A stretch of DNA of 43,622 bases from an uncultured beta proteobacterium (GTDB lineage: Bacteria; Pseudomonadota; Gammaproteobacteria; Burkholderiales; SG8-41): contig CAIZLW010000105.1 in NCBI GenBank assembly GCA_903933915.1, positions 1 to 43,622 on the forward strand, given 5' to 3'. This document shows, one piece after another, positions 24,212 to 32,294 of this stretch. The notes beneath the pieces are model-generated. The model did not search any database. It was not told the DNA's origin and saw nothing but the letters and a program-made list of their open reading frames with translations. The stretch's first letter is position 1, and each line of letters starts with the position of its first letter. The translations under genes were made by a program, and so were the position numbers.

Positions 24212-25174
24212 CTATTCGGCTGGGATACCCGCGTCCTTGATGACTTTGGCCCACTTGATGATTTCCGACTTGATGTAGGCGGTGAATTCGGCTGGCGTAC
24301 CGCCTTCGGGTTCAAAGCCCTGCACTTCCAGCCGCTGTCGCGTCGGGCCGGCGAGAATTTTTACAGTATCGCCGTGCAGGCGCGTAACGATGGCCTGCGG
24401 CGTGCGTGCCGGGGCTAGCAAGCCATACCAGGTGGAGGCTTCATACCCCTTCACCCCCGACTCCGCGATGGTTGGCAGATCAGGCATCGCCTGTGAACGT
24501 TTCGCCGTGGTCACCGCCACCGGTTTTACTTTTCCGGACTTCACATGCGGCATCGCCGCCGGCATCGTCGCAAACATGATCTGCACTTCGCCGGCAATGA
24601 CCGCGACCAGCGCCGGGCCACCGCCCTTGAACGGGATGTGCACCATGCTGATGCCGGTCATCGATTTAAGCATTTCACCGGCGAGATGCGACGAACTGCC
24701 GACGCCGGCCGACGGAAAATTCAGGGCCCCCGGTTTCGCCTTGGCGTAAGCGATCAGTTCCTTGACCGTTTTCACCGGTATCGACGGATTGGTAACGAGA
24801 ATGTTCGGCGTCACCGCGACCAGGCTGACCGGCGCAAAATCCTTCACCGGATCAAAGCCCAGTTTTTTGAACAGGCTGACGTTGACCGCATTCGGCGCAA
24901 CGTTGCCCATCAGCAGCGTGTAACCGTCGGGCACCGCGCGCGCAGCGAGTTCGGTGCCGATATTGCCGGTGGCGCCGCCGCGGTTGTCGACGACGACGTT
25001 CTGGCCCAGGGTCTGTGACAGCTGATCAGCCATCACGCGGCCCACCTGATCGGTGCCGCCGCCCGGCGGATAGGCCACGATCATGCGGATCGGCCGCGAC
25101 GGATAGGTGTCGGCGGCCTGCGCCACGCCGGAGACCACGCAGAGCGCTGCGAGGTACGCGATACGGTATTTCAT
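24212..25174 (-). CDS. Bug/TctC-family solute receptor (7 of 10)
   Basis: 320 residues. Signal peptide MKYRIAYLAALCVVSGVAQA, then DTYPSRPIRMIVAYPPGGGTDQVGRV and DNRGGATGNIGTE. ATG 25174 has AGGAG six bases upstream, and the signal peptide begins there; the open frame continues upstream into the dehydrogenase gene, but that part is not coding. Third gene of the long operon, 49 bases after the dehydrogenase. Ligand unknown. Confidence 0.93.
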   Translation of the reverse strand: MKYRIAYLAALCVVSGVAQAADTYPSRPIRMIVAYPPGGGTDQVGRVMADQLSQTLGQNVVVDNRGGATGNIGTELAARAVPDGYTLLMGNVAPNAVNVSLFKKLGFDPVKDFAPVSLVAVTPNILVTNPSIPVKTVKELIAYAKAKPGALNFPSAGVGSSSHLAGEMLKSMTGISMVHIPFKGGGPALVAVIAGEVQIMFATMPAAMPHVKSGKVKPVAVTTAKRSQAMPDLPTIAESGVKGYEASTWYGLLAPARTPQAIVTRLHGDTVKILAGPTRQRLEVQGFEPEGGTPAEFTAYIKSEIIKWAKVIKDAGIPAE

Positions 25175-25223
25175 GAAATGCTCCTGTCTATGCAGCGCGT
25201 CGCGCAGTTCGTCACGCAGTTGA

Positions 25224-26369
25224 TCATTGTGCAAACGGCAGCGAGACCGGCCGCCCGGTGGCGATGGAATGTTCGATCGCCAGTGTCGCTTCCAGATTGA
25301 CGCGGGCTTCACGCGGCGTTGCCAGCGAACAGGCCTTGCCCATCGCCAGATGATCCAGCCAGGCGCGGGTTTCATTGGCGATCGGCCCCCAGAATTCACC
25401 GAGCGCCCAGTCGCCCGGCGTGCCGCTTTGCAGGAACACCATGTTGACGAAATGATCCGGCAGATAGACGTGGGGAATGCCCTTGTTGGTGTACATCAAC
25501 TGGTCGGTGTGATCGTCATCGAGGATCATCACGCCCTCGGTACCCACCACTTCAACGCGGGCGGCGTGACCCAGCGCCGGATATTTCTCGGGCAGCGCGT
25601 AACTGACGCCGAGGTTGATCACGGCGCCATCGGCATAAGTCAGTATGGCGTAGCTGATGTCATCAACTTCCGGATAACCGGCCGCCTTGAGCACGCCCTT
25701 CTGGCCGCGCGCATACACTTCGACCAGTTTGTGGCCTTCGTGCAGCCAGTTCATCAGGTCGACGTAATAGGTCAGCGCATCCACCACCGGTGTCGCATGA
25801 CGGTTGCGGCCGAGCATCGCCAGCGCCTGTGAACGCGAATTGAACACCCGCGCTGCGCCGCCGGTCATCGTGCCGATACGACCCTGGATGATCTGTTCCT
25901 TGGCGATCAGGTAGCGTTCCTTGTAACGGCGGCTGTAGCCGACATGAACGCCAACGCCGGATTTTTCGATGGCCTGAATGACCCGATCCGCATCGGCCAG
26001 CGACAACGCGATGGGTTTTTCCACCAGCACCGGTTTGCCCAGCTCCAGCGCCTTGAGGATCGGCGCGAGATGTTCGCCTTCGCTGGTGGAGACGATGACT
26101 GCATTGACTTCGGGATGCGCGATGATCGCGTCGTTATCGGCAGAGTGCGTTGCCGCGCCGATTTTTATCGCCAGTGCTTCGGCTTTTTGGGCATCCTGAT
26201 CGGCCGTGGCGATAAAGCGCACGGCCGGATGCCCCGCAGCCAGCTGCGCGCGCAGGCTGCCGATACGGCCCGAGCCGATGACGGCCAGACCCAGTGTCTT
26301 GCGTTCGATGATGTTCTCCTCCGAGACCGCGCTGCCGGCATGGCCGGTCATCCGCATGATTTGGCGCAT
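25224..26369 (-). CDS. Gfo/Idh/MocA family dehydrogenase (inositol 2-dehydrogenase-like)
   Basis: Up to 381 residues. NAD(P)-dependent dehydrogenase of the family of inositol 2-dehydrogenase and glucose-fructose oxidoreductase: LGLAVIGSGRIGSLRAQ (Rossmann), VNAVIVSTSEGEHLAPI, the EKP motif in KPVLVEKPIALSLADAD with the catalytic Lys, and HATPVVDALTYYVDLMNWL, where the family's conserved catalytic D-x-x-x-H site lies. The N-terminus is uncertain: ATGs at 26369, 26357 and 26351 have no ribosome site, while a perfect GGAGGAG (near 26316-26322) sits six bases before an ATC codon at 26309, just ahead of the conserved domain. Second gene of the long operon. It may oxidise a sugar or cyclitol-like substrate to a keto form or lactone. 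Confidence 0.87.
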   Translation of the reverse strand: MRQIMRMTGHAGSAVSEENIIERKTLGLAVIGSGRIGSLRAQLAAGHPAVRFIATADQDAQKAEALAIKIGAATHSADNDAIIAHPEVNAVIVSTSEGEHLAPILKALELGKPVLVEKPIALSLADADRVIQAIEKSGVGVHVGYSRRYKERYLIAKEQIIQGRIGTMTGGAARVFNSRSQALAMLGRNRHATPVVDALTYYVDLMNWLHEGHKLVEVYARGQKGVLKAAGYPEVDDISYAILTYADGAVINLGVSYALPEKYPALGHAARVEVVGTEGVMILDDDHTDQLMYTNKGIPHVYLPDHFVNMVFLQSGTPGDWALGEFWGPIANETRAWLDHLAMGKACSLATPREARVNLEATLAIEHSIATGRPVSLPFAQ

Positions 26370-26460
26370 CCTGCATTGCTGCCGACCGGGAATGCGCCAA
26401 AGCTTCCGAGTCTAGCCAAGGGGTCGGGGGCTTACAAGCCACCGGCCCGGTTTGAACTGC

Positions 26461-28074
26461 TCATTTCTTCAGCCGCGCAAGATCCACCGCCCGTGCGCGC
26501 AACGCCGCATCCCCCCGCAGCTGCGCCTTGGCAATCTTGTGCGTCGGCGTATGCGGCAGCTCATCGACAAAGGCGACAAAACGCGGCACTTTCTGCGGCG
26601 CCAGCCGCGCAAGGCACCACTCGGCGATGTCTTCCGCGGTCACTGTGGCGCCGGGTTTGAGCGCGCAGACCACAAAAATCTCGTCTTCGCCCAGCTCCGA
26701 AGGCACTGCGATGGTGCCGGCCTCGGCCACGGCCGGATGTTCGCCAACCACACGGTCGAGTTCGGCCGCGGCAATGTTCTCGCCGCGGCGGCGGATGATG
26801 TCGCGCTTGCGCGAGATGAAATAGTAATAACCGTCGCTGTCGCGTTTGACCAGATCGCCGGTCTTGAACCAGCCGTCATGGAAGGTGTTGGCGGTCTGCT
26901 CGGGATCGCGGAAGTAACCCTGCATGATGATCGGCGTCTTCACCCACAGTTCGCCCGGTTCGCCGTCGGGCACGTCGCGGCCTTCATCATCGACCACGCG
27001 ACACTGCGCCCAGGGGCGTGCCGGATCCGGGTGGCGTCCGACCGGCCCCATGCTGCCGAGCTTCTGTGGCCCCTCATTTTCCACATCAAAAGGGTTGCAG
27101 GTGACGCCGGGGATCTCGGTCATGCCGTAGCCGCCGATGCGGTGCGGAATCTTGAAATCGTTTTTGAAGGTCTCGTCCATGCTCGCGCGCACGCCATAGA
27201 CCTTGGTGAGCTTGTGCCCGGGCCGGAACTCCTCGCGCGGCCGGGTGCGCAGGATGCTGCCGATGGCCTCGATGATGTTGACCTCGGTGGCGCCGGTATC
27301 GACCACGCTTTGCCAGAAAGTCGATGCCGAAAATTTGGGAATGATCACCATGCTCGCACCGGCCGCCAGCGTGCCGGCCAGCGAATAAAACATGGCGTTG
27401 ATGTGGAACAGCGGCAGCACAATCATCACGCGGTCGTCATCCTGCAGATAAACCCGCTGCACAAAGGCTTCGCCGCCAGTGACAAAACTCTTCTGGCTGT
27501 GCATCGCGCCCTTGGGAAAACCGGTGGTGCCCGAGGTGTAGACGATAAGGCAGGTGGCATCGCCGGTGATGTCAGTGGGCAAACAAGCCTTGGGCGCAGC
27601 CTTGATCTGATCATCGAGCAAGGGCACGTCGTTACCGGCGTGATCAAGCATGACAAACCACGCCGGCGCTTTCAGCCCGACCGCAGCCTTTTGGGCGACG
27701 TCCAGCGTATCCTGAGTCGCGGCAACCGCACTGACTTCGGCGTGATGCAGCACATATTTCGCTTCTTCGACGCCGAACTCGGGATTGACCGGCACCATGA
27801 TCGCGCCGAGACGCGCCAGCGCGAACAACAGCACGACATGGCCGTCGCAATTGCGCGCCATCACGCCCATACGGTCGCCTTTGCCAATGCCGCGCGCCGC
27901 CAGCACCCGCGCGGCGGCATCTACCTTGTGCGCGAACTCGCCCCACGACCAGGAACAGTCGCGGTAAGTCATGAATGGACGTCCGGGATCACGGCCGGCA
28001 CGACTCGCCAGCGTGCCGTTCAGGGTGTAGTCGTGTTCAGCATACAGACGGATAACTTCCAGCGGTTTTTTCAT
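26461..28074 (-). CDS. AMP-forming acyl-CoA ligase (CaiC-like)
   Basis: 537 residues. Activates a carboxylic acid to its CoA ester through an acyl-adenylate. Motifs in order: VYTSGTTGFPKG (178-189, P-loop), GGYGMTEIPG, GELWVKTPIIMQGYF, DGWFKTGDLVKRDSDGYYYFISRKRDIIRRRGENI (hinge and adenylate Asp), and a C-terminal PTHKIAKAQLR with the adenylation lysine. Overall closest to the crotonobetaine/carnitine-CoA ligase type of medium substrates. First gene of the long minus-strand operon, 78 bases from the divergent SMP-30 gene at 28153, so the gap should hold both promoters. No clear ribosome site precedes ATG 28074. It implies the operon's acid product enters CoA-linked metabolism. Confidence 0.9.
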   Translation of the reverse strand: MKKPLEVIRLYAEHDYTLNGTLASRAGRDPGRPFMTYRDCSWSWGEFAHKVDAAARVLAARGIGKGDRMGVMARNCDGHVVLLFALARLGAIMVPVNPEFGVEEAKYVLHHAEVSAVAATQDTLDVAQKAAVGLKAPAWFVMLDHAGNDVPLLDDQIKAAPKACLPTDITGDATCLIVYTSGTTGFPKGAMHSQKSFVTGGEAFVQRVYLQDDDRVMIVLPLFHINAMFYSLAGTLAAGASMVIIPKFSASTFWQSVVDTGATEVNIIEAIGSILRTRPREEFRPGHKLTKVYGVRASMDETFKNDFKIPHRIGGYGMTEIPGVTCNPFDVENEGPQKLGSMGPVGRHPDPARPWAQCRVVDDEGRDVPDGEPGELWVKTPIIMQGYFRDPEQTANTFHDGWFKTGDLVKRDSDGYYYFISRKRDIIRRRGENIAAAELDRVVGEHPAVAEAGTIAVPSELGEDEIFVVCALKPGATVTAEDIAEWCLARLAPQKVPRFVAFVDELPHTPTHKIAKAQLRGDAALRARAVDLARLKK

Positions 28075-28152
28075 GTTTTTGCAGGGACTGAATGAACATC
28101 GATTCTGGCATACTCAACGCTCGTTTCACTGACCAGTCCATATAGAGAGACC

Positions 28153-29073
28153 ATGAGCTTCTTCGCCCCGCCCGAACGTTTCACTGCCGATGTTTTCGCC
28201 GAACTGCCGAAAAAATTTCGCCGCAGCAAAGTGTCCGCCGAGCGCCTCGCCGCAGGCCGGCCGGCGCCGCAAGGCGGCTGTTTCCTTGAGGGTCCGTCGT
28301 TCGACCGCAAGGGCAATCTCTATGTCACGGACATCCCCTTCGGCCGCATTTTCCGCATCTCGCCGAATGGCGCCTGGGATCTCGTCGTCGAATACGACGG
28401 TGAGCCAAACGGCCTGAAAATCCACAAGGACGGCCGCATTTTTGTCACCGACCACAAATGCGGGCTGATGCTGCTCGACGTCAAACGCGGTCGCATCGAA
28501 ACTCTCATCAACCGCTACAACCTGGAAACCTTCAAAGGTCTGAACGACCTGGTATTCGCGTCCAACGGCGACCTCTACTTCACCGATCAGGGTCAGAGCG
28601 GTCTGCAGAATCCGAGCGGCGCGGTGTACCGGCTGCGCAACAACGGAAAACTCGAACGCATAGCCGACAACATTCCCAGCCCCAATGGCCTGGTGCTGAA
28701 CAAGGCCGAAAACACGCTGTTTGTCGCGGTGACGCGTGCCAACGCGGTGTGGCGGTTGCCGCTGCTGCCGGACGGCACGGTGTCGCGCATGGGCGTGTTC
28801 ATCCAGATGACCGGCGGCCGCGGACCCGACGGCATGGCGATCGACGCCGACGACGGTCTGGCGGTGGCGCATCCGGACATGGGTGCGGTGTGGATTTTCA
28901 ACCACCGCGGTGAGCCGTTGTACCGCGTCGATTCACCGGGCAGCGACGTCGTCACCAACTGCGCGTACGGCGCGCTGGATCCGCACACGCTGTACATCGT
29001 CGATTCTGAAGGCGGCGCGATCCTCAGTGCCGAACTGCCGACGCCGGGGCGGAAGATGTACGGGTTGTCCTGA
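28153..29073 (+). CDS. SMP-30/gluconolactonase family lactonase (2 of 2)
   Basis: 306 residues, paralogue of the protein at 21028-21948 and of identical length; both start MSFFxPP and share E46 (CFLEGPSFD), SPNG and GPDG metal-site motifs and FKGxNDLxFAxNGDLYFTDQGQ. Expected to hydrolyse lactones in the cytoplasm. It is transcribed divergently from the long minus-strand operon, so it may share its regulatory region. The downstream 205 bases are full of palindromic repeats. Two non-identical copies nearby suggest different lactones or an old duplication. Confidence 0.88.
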   Translation: MSFFAPPERFTADVFAELPKKFRRSKVSAERLAAGRPAPQGGCFLEGPSFDRKGNLYVTDIPFGRIFRISPNGAWDLVVEYDGEPNGLKIHKDGRIFVTDHKCGLMLLDVKRGRIETLINRYNLETFKGLNDLVFASNGDLYFTDQGQSGLQNPSGAVYRLRNNGKLERIADNIPSPNGLVLNKAENTLFVAVTRANAVWRLPLLPDGTVSRMGVFIQMTGGRGPDGMAIDADDGLAVAHPDMGAVWIFNHRGEPLYRVDSPGSDVVTNCAYGALDPHTLYIVDSEGGAILSAELPTPGRKMYGLS

Positions 29074-29092
29074 TCGGATTCGCAACCCCGGT

Positions 29093-29119
29093 GCGCTCGA
29101 AGGAAGCCCCCCTGGGGGG
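29093..29119 (+). repeat. Degenerate copy of the 29-bp repeat
   Basis: GCGCTCGAAGGAAGCCCCCC followed by TGGGGGG: recognisable as the same element as 1926-1954, with substitutions mainly in the C/G runs. It keeps the hairpin core and could end transcription of the SMP-30 gene, although no T-run follows directly. Confidence 0.55.
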
Positions 29120-29134
29120 CCGACCTCCGATTTT

Positions 29135-29170
29135 GTAGCCCGGAGGAAGGCCGCAGGCCGGAGTCCGGGG
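29135..29170 (+). repeat. GTAGCCCGGA-type palindromic repeat, plus copy
   Basis: GTAGCCCGGAGGAAGGCCGC followed by AGGCCGGAGTCCGGGG: an imperfect palindrome with nested GGCC stems. It belongs to the type GTAGCCCGGATGnAGCG...CCGGG that I remember as common between proteobacterial genes. A second copy faces it at 29239-29260. Confidence 0.65.
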
Positions 29171-29212
29171 GCCGATAGACATTCACGATGCAGTTTCATG
29201 CGCAATCGCCCC

Positions 29213-29241
29213 CCCCCAAGGGGACTTCCTTCGGGGCGCGC
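29213..29241 (-). repeat. 29-bp dispersed intergenic repeat, copy 2 (inverted)
   Basis: Exact reverse complement of 1926-1954, here preceded by extra C residues (nine or more C in a row on the plus strand). Directly joined to the GTAGCCCGG-type element at 29239-29260 to make a composite block downstream of the SMP-30 gene and of the convergent RidA gene. Confidence 0.75.
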
Positions 29242-29260
29242 TTCGCTGCATCCGGGCTAC
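29239..29260 (-). repeat. GTAGCCCGGATG-type palindromic repeat, minus copy
   Basis: On the minus strand GTAGCCCGGATGCAGCGAAG CG. It faces the plus-strand copy at 29135 in inverted orientation, 70 bases apart, a BIME-like arrangement. It lies just past the end of the RidA gene. Confidence 0.65.
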
Positions 29261-29278
29261 GGAACTGTTGTTGCAAGG

Positions 29279-29752
29279 CTAATCCAGCAGTTCAAACTCG
29301 CCATTGATCTCGACAGCCTGTCCGCGCGGCAGGCCGGCCATGCCGACCGCTGACCGCGCATGGCAGCCATAGGGCTCACCGAACAGTTCGAAGAACAGGT
29401 CGGAAGCGCCGTCGATGACTTTCGGGTGGTCCGGGAAATCCGGAGTGCTGTTGACCATGCCGAAGAGCCGGATCACGCGCTTCACCTTGTCGAGATCGCC
29501 GGCTTCGGCTTTCACCGTCGCCAGGATCGCCAGCGCGGCCGCCTGCGCCGCTTTGTACCCCTCCTCCACCGTCATGTCTTGGCCGAGCTTGCCGTGCTCG
29601 CGGATTTTCATTCCGGGATGGTGCGGACCATGTCCCGACACAAACAGGATGTTGCCAACGCGGACGCTGCCGCAGCGGTTGGGGTTCGGGAACTTGCGCG
29701 GCTGCGGCAGGCTGTGGCCCATTGCCTGCAGTTTGACTTCGATGCGGCTCAT
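29279..29752 (-). CDS. RidA/YjgF/UK114 family protein
   Basis: 157 residues, longer than classic RidA (about 130), with an N-terminal extension. RidA proteins hydrolyse reactive enamine/imine intermediates; other members act in catabolic operons as specialised deaminases. Seen: VRVGNILFVSGHGPHHP, VKRVIRLFGMVNSTPDFPDHPKVIDGASDLFFELFG and HARSAVGMAGLPRGQAVEINGEFEL with the conserved Arg of the active site. Ribosome site AAGGA precedes ATG 29752. It is 23 bases after the PrpD gene and is the last gene of that minus-strand group. HG-PHH near residue 41-45 is an odd feature compared with usual RidA. Confidence 0.87.
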   Translation of the reverse strand: MSRIEVKLQAMGHSLPQPRKFPNPNRCGSVRVGNILFVSGHGPHHPGMKIREHGKLGQDMTVEEGYKAAQAAALAILATVKAEAGDLDKVKRVIRLFGMVNSTPDFPDHPKVIDGASDLFFELFGEPYGCHARSAVGMAGLPRGQAVEINGEFELLD

Positions 29753-29775
29753 GGCATTCCTTCGGTCAATATCGG

Positions 29776-31215
29776 CTAACGCAACAGCAGGTCGACGAAC
29801 TCGTTGACCGCCATCGCTTCGAGTTTTTTCTGATCAGTGCAGACTGCAACAATCGCCGCCTTTTGTTTCGCCGCAAACACCATCGCGGTGTTTTCGTTGA
29901 ATTTTTTCATCACCGCCGGAATGCCTTCCTTGCGGCGCTTGCGGTGGCCCAGCGGATAGTCCACTTCCGACAGCGGCGTCTTGCTGCCGTCCTTGAAGAA
30001 CACCTGGATCGAATTGGCGTTGGTGCGTTTCGCGGGATCGTGGTACTCGCGCTCGTATTTTTCATACTCGGTCAGGCGGATCTTCGCGCGCAGCTTGTCA
30101 ATGCGCGGATCGGCGGCAATTTCTTCCTCGTAATGCTTGGCGGTCATGTCGCCAAAGATCAGGCCGATGGCCATCATGTACTGCATGCAATGGTCGCGGT
30201 CGGCAAAATTCGCCAACGGCCCGGTCTTGTCGAGGATCACCATCGTCGAGTTGTGGCCGCGCGCCTCGATGTGACTGATGTCGTCTAGCCGGTCCTTCAC
30301 CAGCGGATGCAGTTTGATCGCCGCTTCGACGCCGGTCTGGCCGTGGAACGCGGTCGGATACGGAATCTTGAACAGCGTGTTCTCGATGACATAGCTGCCC
30401 AGCGGGCGCTGGAATTTGAACGGCTTGCCGTCGAACAGCACGTCGTAAAAACCCCATTTCGGCGCGGTCAGTGCCGACGGATAGCCCATCTCGCCCTTTT
30501 TCGCCATCAGCGACAGCCAGACACCGCGCGCCGAGGCATCACCCGCCGCCCACGATTTACGCGCGCCGGTATTGGGCTTGCGGCGGTAGGTCGCCAGTGC
30601 GTGGCCGTCGACCCATGCATTGGACAGTGCATTGATGACTTCATCGCGTGTGCAGCCAATCAGCTGCGACACCGCTGCAGTGGTCGCAATCTTGACCAGG
30701 ACGGTGTGGTCAAGACCTGCCGCCGTGAAACCATTCTCCAGCGCCAACCCGCCCTGCACTTCGTAGGCCTTGATGATCGCGGATAACACATCGCGCATTT
30801 TTATCGGTGCTTTGCCCGCAGCCTGCCGCGTGCGCGACAGCCAGTCGGCGGTCATCAGGATCGCGCCGATGTTGTCCGAAGGATGAATGACGGTGCGGCC
30901 GTAGAACGCGTCGTTGAAATCCAGCCAGCGGATCAGTGCGCCGGCATTGAACGCGGCGGTCACCGGATCGAGCACGTAACTGGTGCCGGGCACGCGTGCG
31001 CCGTTGGGCACGATGGTGCCGGGCACGATGGGGCCGAGCAGTTTGGTGCAGTCCGGATACGCCAGCGCCTCGAACGCGCAGGCGAGGCTGTCGATCAGCG
31101 TCAGTCGCGCGGTTTCGAACGCCAGCTTGCTGGTCGGTTTGTAACCATGGGCATAGCTGGCGAGGTCAACGATGACCTTGTCGAATGACGGACGCTTGTT
31201 GGTGACTGCAGCCAT
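29776..31215 (-). CDS. MmgE/PrpD family protein, close to 2-methylcitrate dehydratase (2 of 2)
   Basis: 479 residues. Much closer to true PrpD than the copy at 18545: contains RWLDFNDAFYGRTVIHPSDNIGAILMTADWLSR (the active-site region, near identical in style to E. coli PrpD) and a C-terminal NSIQVFFKDGSKTPLSEVDYPLGHRKRR. 2-Methylcitrate dehydratase makes 2-methylaconitate in propionate breakdown. However, no prpB, prpC or acnD is nearby; its neighbours are a Bug receptor (31 bases upstream) and RidA (23 bases downstream). It may dehydrate another tricarboxylate or hydroxyacid brought in by that receptor. Good ribosome site before ATG 31215. Confidence 0.87.
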   Translation of the reverse strand: MAAVTNKRPSFDKVIVDLASYAHGYKPTSKLAFETARLTLIDSLACAFEALAYPDCTKLLGPIVPGTIVPNGARVPGTSYVLDPVTAAFNAGALIRWLDFNDAFYGRTVIHPSDNIGAILMTADWLSRTRQAAGKAPIKMRDVLSAIIKAYEVQGGLALENGFTAAGLDHTVLVKIATTAAVSQLIGCTRDEVINALSNAWVDGHALATYRRKPNTGARKSWAAGDASARGVWLSLMAKKGEMGYPSALTAPKWGFYDVLFDGKPFKFQRPLGSYVIENTLFKIPYPTAFHGQTGVEAAIKLHPLVKDRLDDISHIEARGHNSTMVILDKTGPLANFADRDHCMQYMMAIGLIFGDMTAKHYEEEIAADPRIDKLRAKIRLTEYEKYEREYHDPAKRTNANSIQVFFKDGSKTPLSEVDYPLGHRKRRKEGIPAVMKKFNENTAMVFAAKQKAAIVAVCTDQKKLEAMAVNEFVDLLLR

Positions 31216-31246
31216 TTCGGGTAACTCCCTGTTTTAAATAAATATT

Positions 31247-32209
31247 TTATTCCGGCTTGATGCCAGCCGATTTGACCAGCTTGCCCCACTTCGCCGCCTC
31301 GGACTTCAGATACTGTGCAAACTCCGCGGGCGTGTCGCCCACGGGCTCGAGCCCGGCACGTGCCATGCGGTCGGCAATGGCCGGTTCCTTCAGCGTAGCG
31401 ACAATCTCCTGATGCAGTCGCTCGATGGCCGGGCGCGGCGTTCCGGTCGGGGCAACGACGCCGTTCCAGTTGTTCGCCTCGTAACCCTTCACGCCCGCCT
31501 CAGCAATCGTCGGCATTTCCGGAAACAGCGGCGAACGCTTGACCTTGCCCACGCCAAGGCCGCGCAGCTTGCCGGCACGGATGTGCGGCTGCGCGGTCGT
31601 GAGATTGGCCATCATCAGGGTGAGGCGTCCGGCGACGAGGTCGACCACTGCCGGCGCACCGCCCTTGTACGGCACGTGCACGACATCGACACCGGCCATG
31701 CTCTCGAACAGCGCCATCGCGAGATGCCCCGCGCCGCCGACGCCGCTGGAGCCATAGTTGTATTTGCCAGGAGCGGCCTTGAGCAGCGCAACGAGTTCGC
31801 TGACGGAATTGGCCGGCAGCGAAGGATGTACCACCAGCAGGTTGCTCGAGCCGGCGACGTTGGTCACCGCGACGAAATCGCGCTCGACCGCGTACGACAC
31901 TTTGGCATACAGCGACGGATTCACCGCCAGCGGCGGTGTTGCCATCAGCAGCACGTGGCCGTCAGCTGTGGCGTGCTGCACGATCTCGGTGCCGATCAGC
32001 GTGCCGGCGCCGGTACGGTTGTCGACGACAATCTGCTGGCCGAGACGTTCGCCAAGCCGCGCACCGACGATGCGCGCGACGGTATCCGTCGAACCGCCCG
32101 CGGCATAAGGCACCACTAGGCGGATGGGACGCTGCGGGTAATCGGCGGCCTGCACGGTCGCCGCAAACACGAACAACAGTGTGGAAACAAAACGGAATAT
32201 CGACATCAT
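31247..32209 (-). CDS. Bug/TctC-family solute receptor (8 of 10)
   Basis: 320 residues from ATG 32209 (ATG 32206 is equally possible; AGGAG lies 4 or 7 bases upstream). Signal peptide MMSIFRFVSTLLFVFAATVQA, then DYPQRPIRLVVPYAAGGSTDTVARIVG and DNRTGAGTLIGTE. A longer reading frame continues upstream but lacks a signal peptide at its start and is not coding. Lies 85 bases after the flavin-reductase-like gene and 31 bases before PrpD, so it is probably the uptake receptor for the PrpD-linked pathway. Confidence 0.93.
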   Translation of the reverse strand: MMSIFRFVSTLLFVFAATVQAADYPQRPIRLVVPYAAGGSTDTVARIVGARLGERLGQQIVVDNRTGAGTLIGTEIVQHATADGHVLLMATPPLAVNPSLYAKVSYAVERDFVAVTNVAGSSNLLVVHPSLPANSVSELVALLKAAPGKYNYGSSGVGGAGHLAMALFESMAGVDVVHVPYKGGAPAVVDLVAGRLTLMMANLTTAQPHIRAGKLRGLGVGKVKRSPLFPEMPTIAEAGVKGYEANNWNGVVAPTGTPRPAIERLHQEIVATLKEPAIADRMARAGLEPVGDTPAEFAQYLKSEAAKWGKLVKSAGIKPE

Positions 32210-32294
32210 GCTGCTCCTTGCGGATCTGGCGTGGTCCCCCATGGATACAGCATTATTGTTATGGAAAAACGCTATGGAAAACCGGGGACCGGGA

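Noticed and set aside
25175..25399. Longer N-terminus of the Bug protein at 24212
   Set aside because: It overlaps the 3' end of the dehydrogenase gene and hides the signal peptide that starts at 25174 behind AGGAG.
26452..28095. 547-codon frame opposite the acyl-CoA ligase
   Set aside because: Exact shadow of a gene with all adenylation motifs; no independent start signals.
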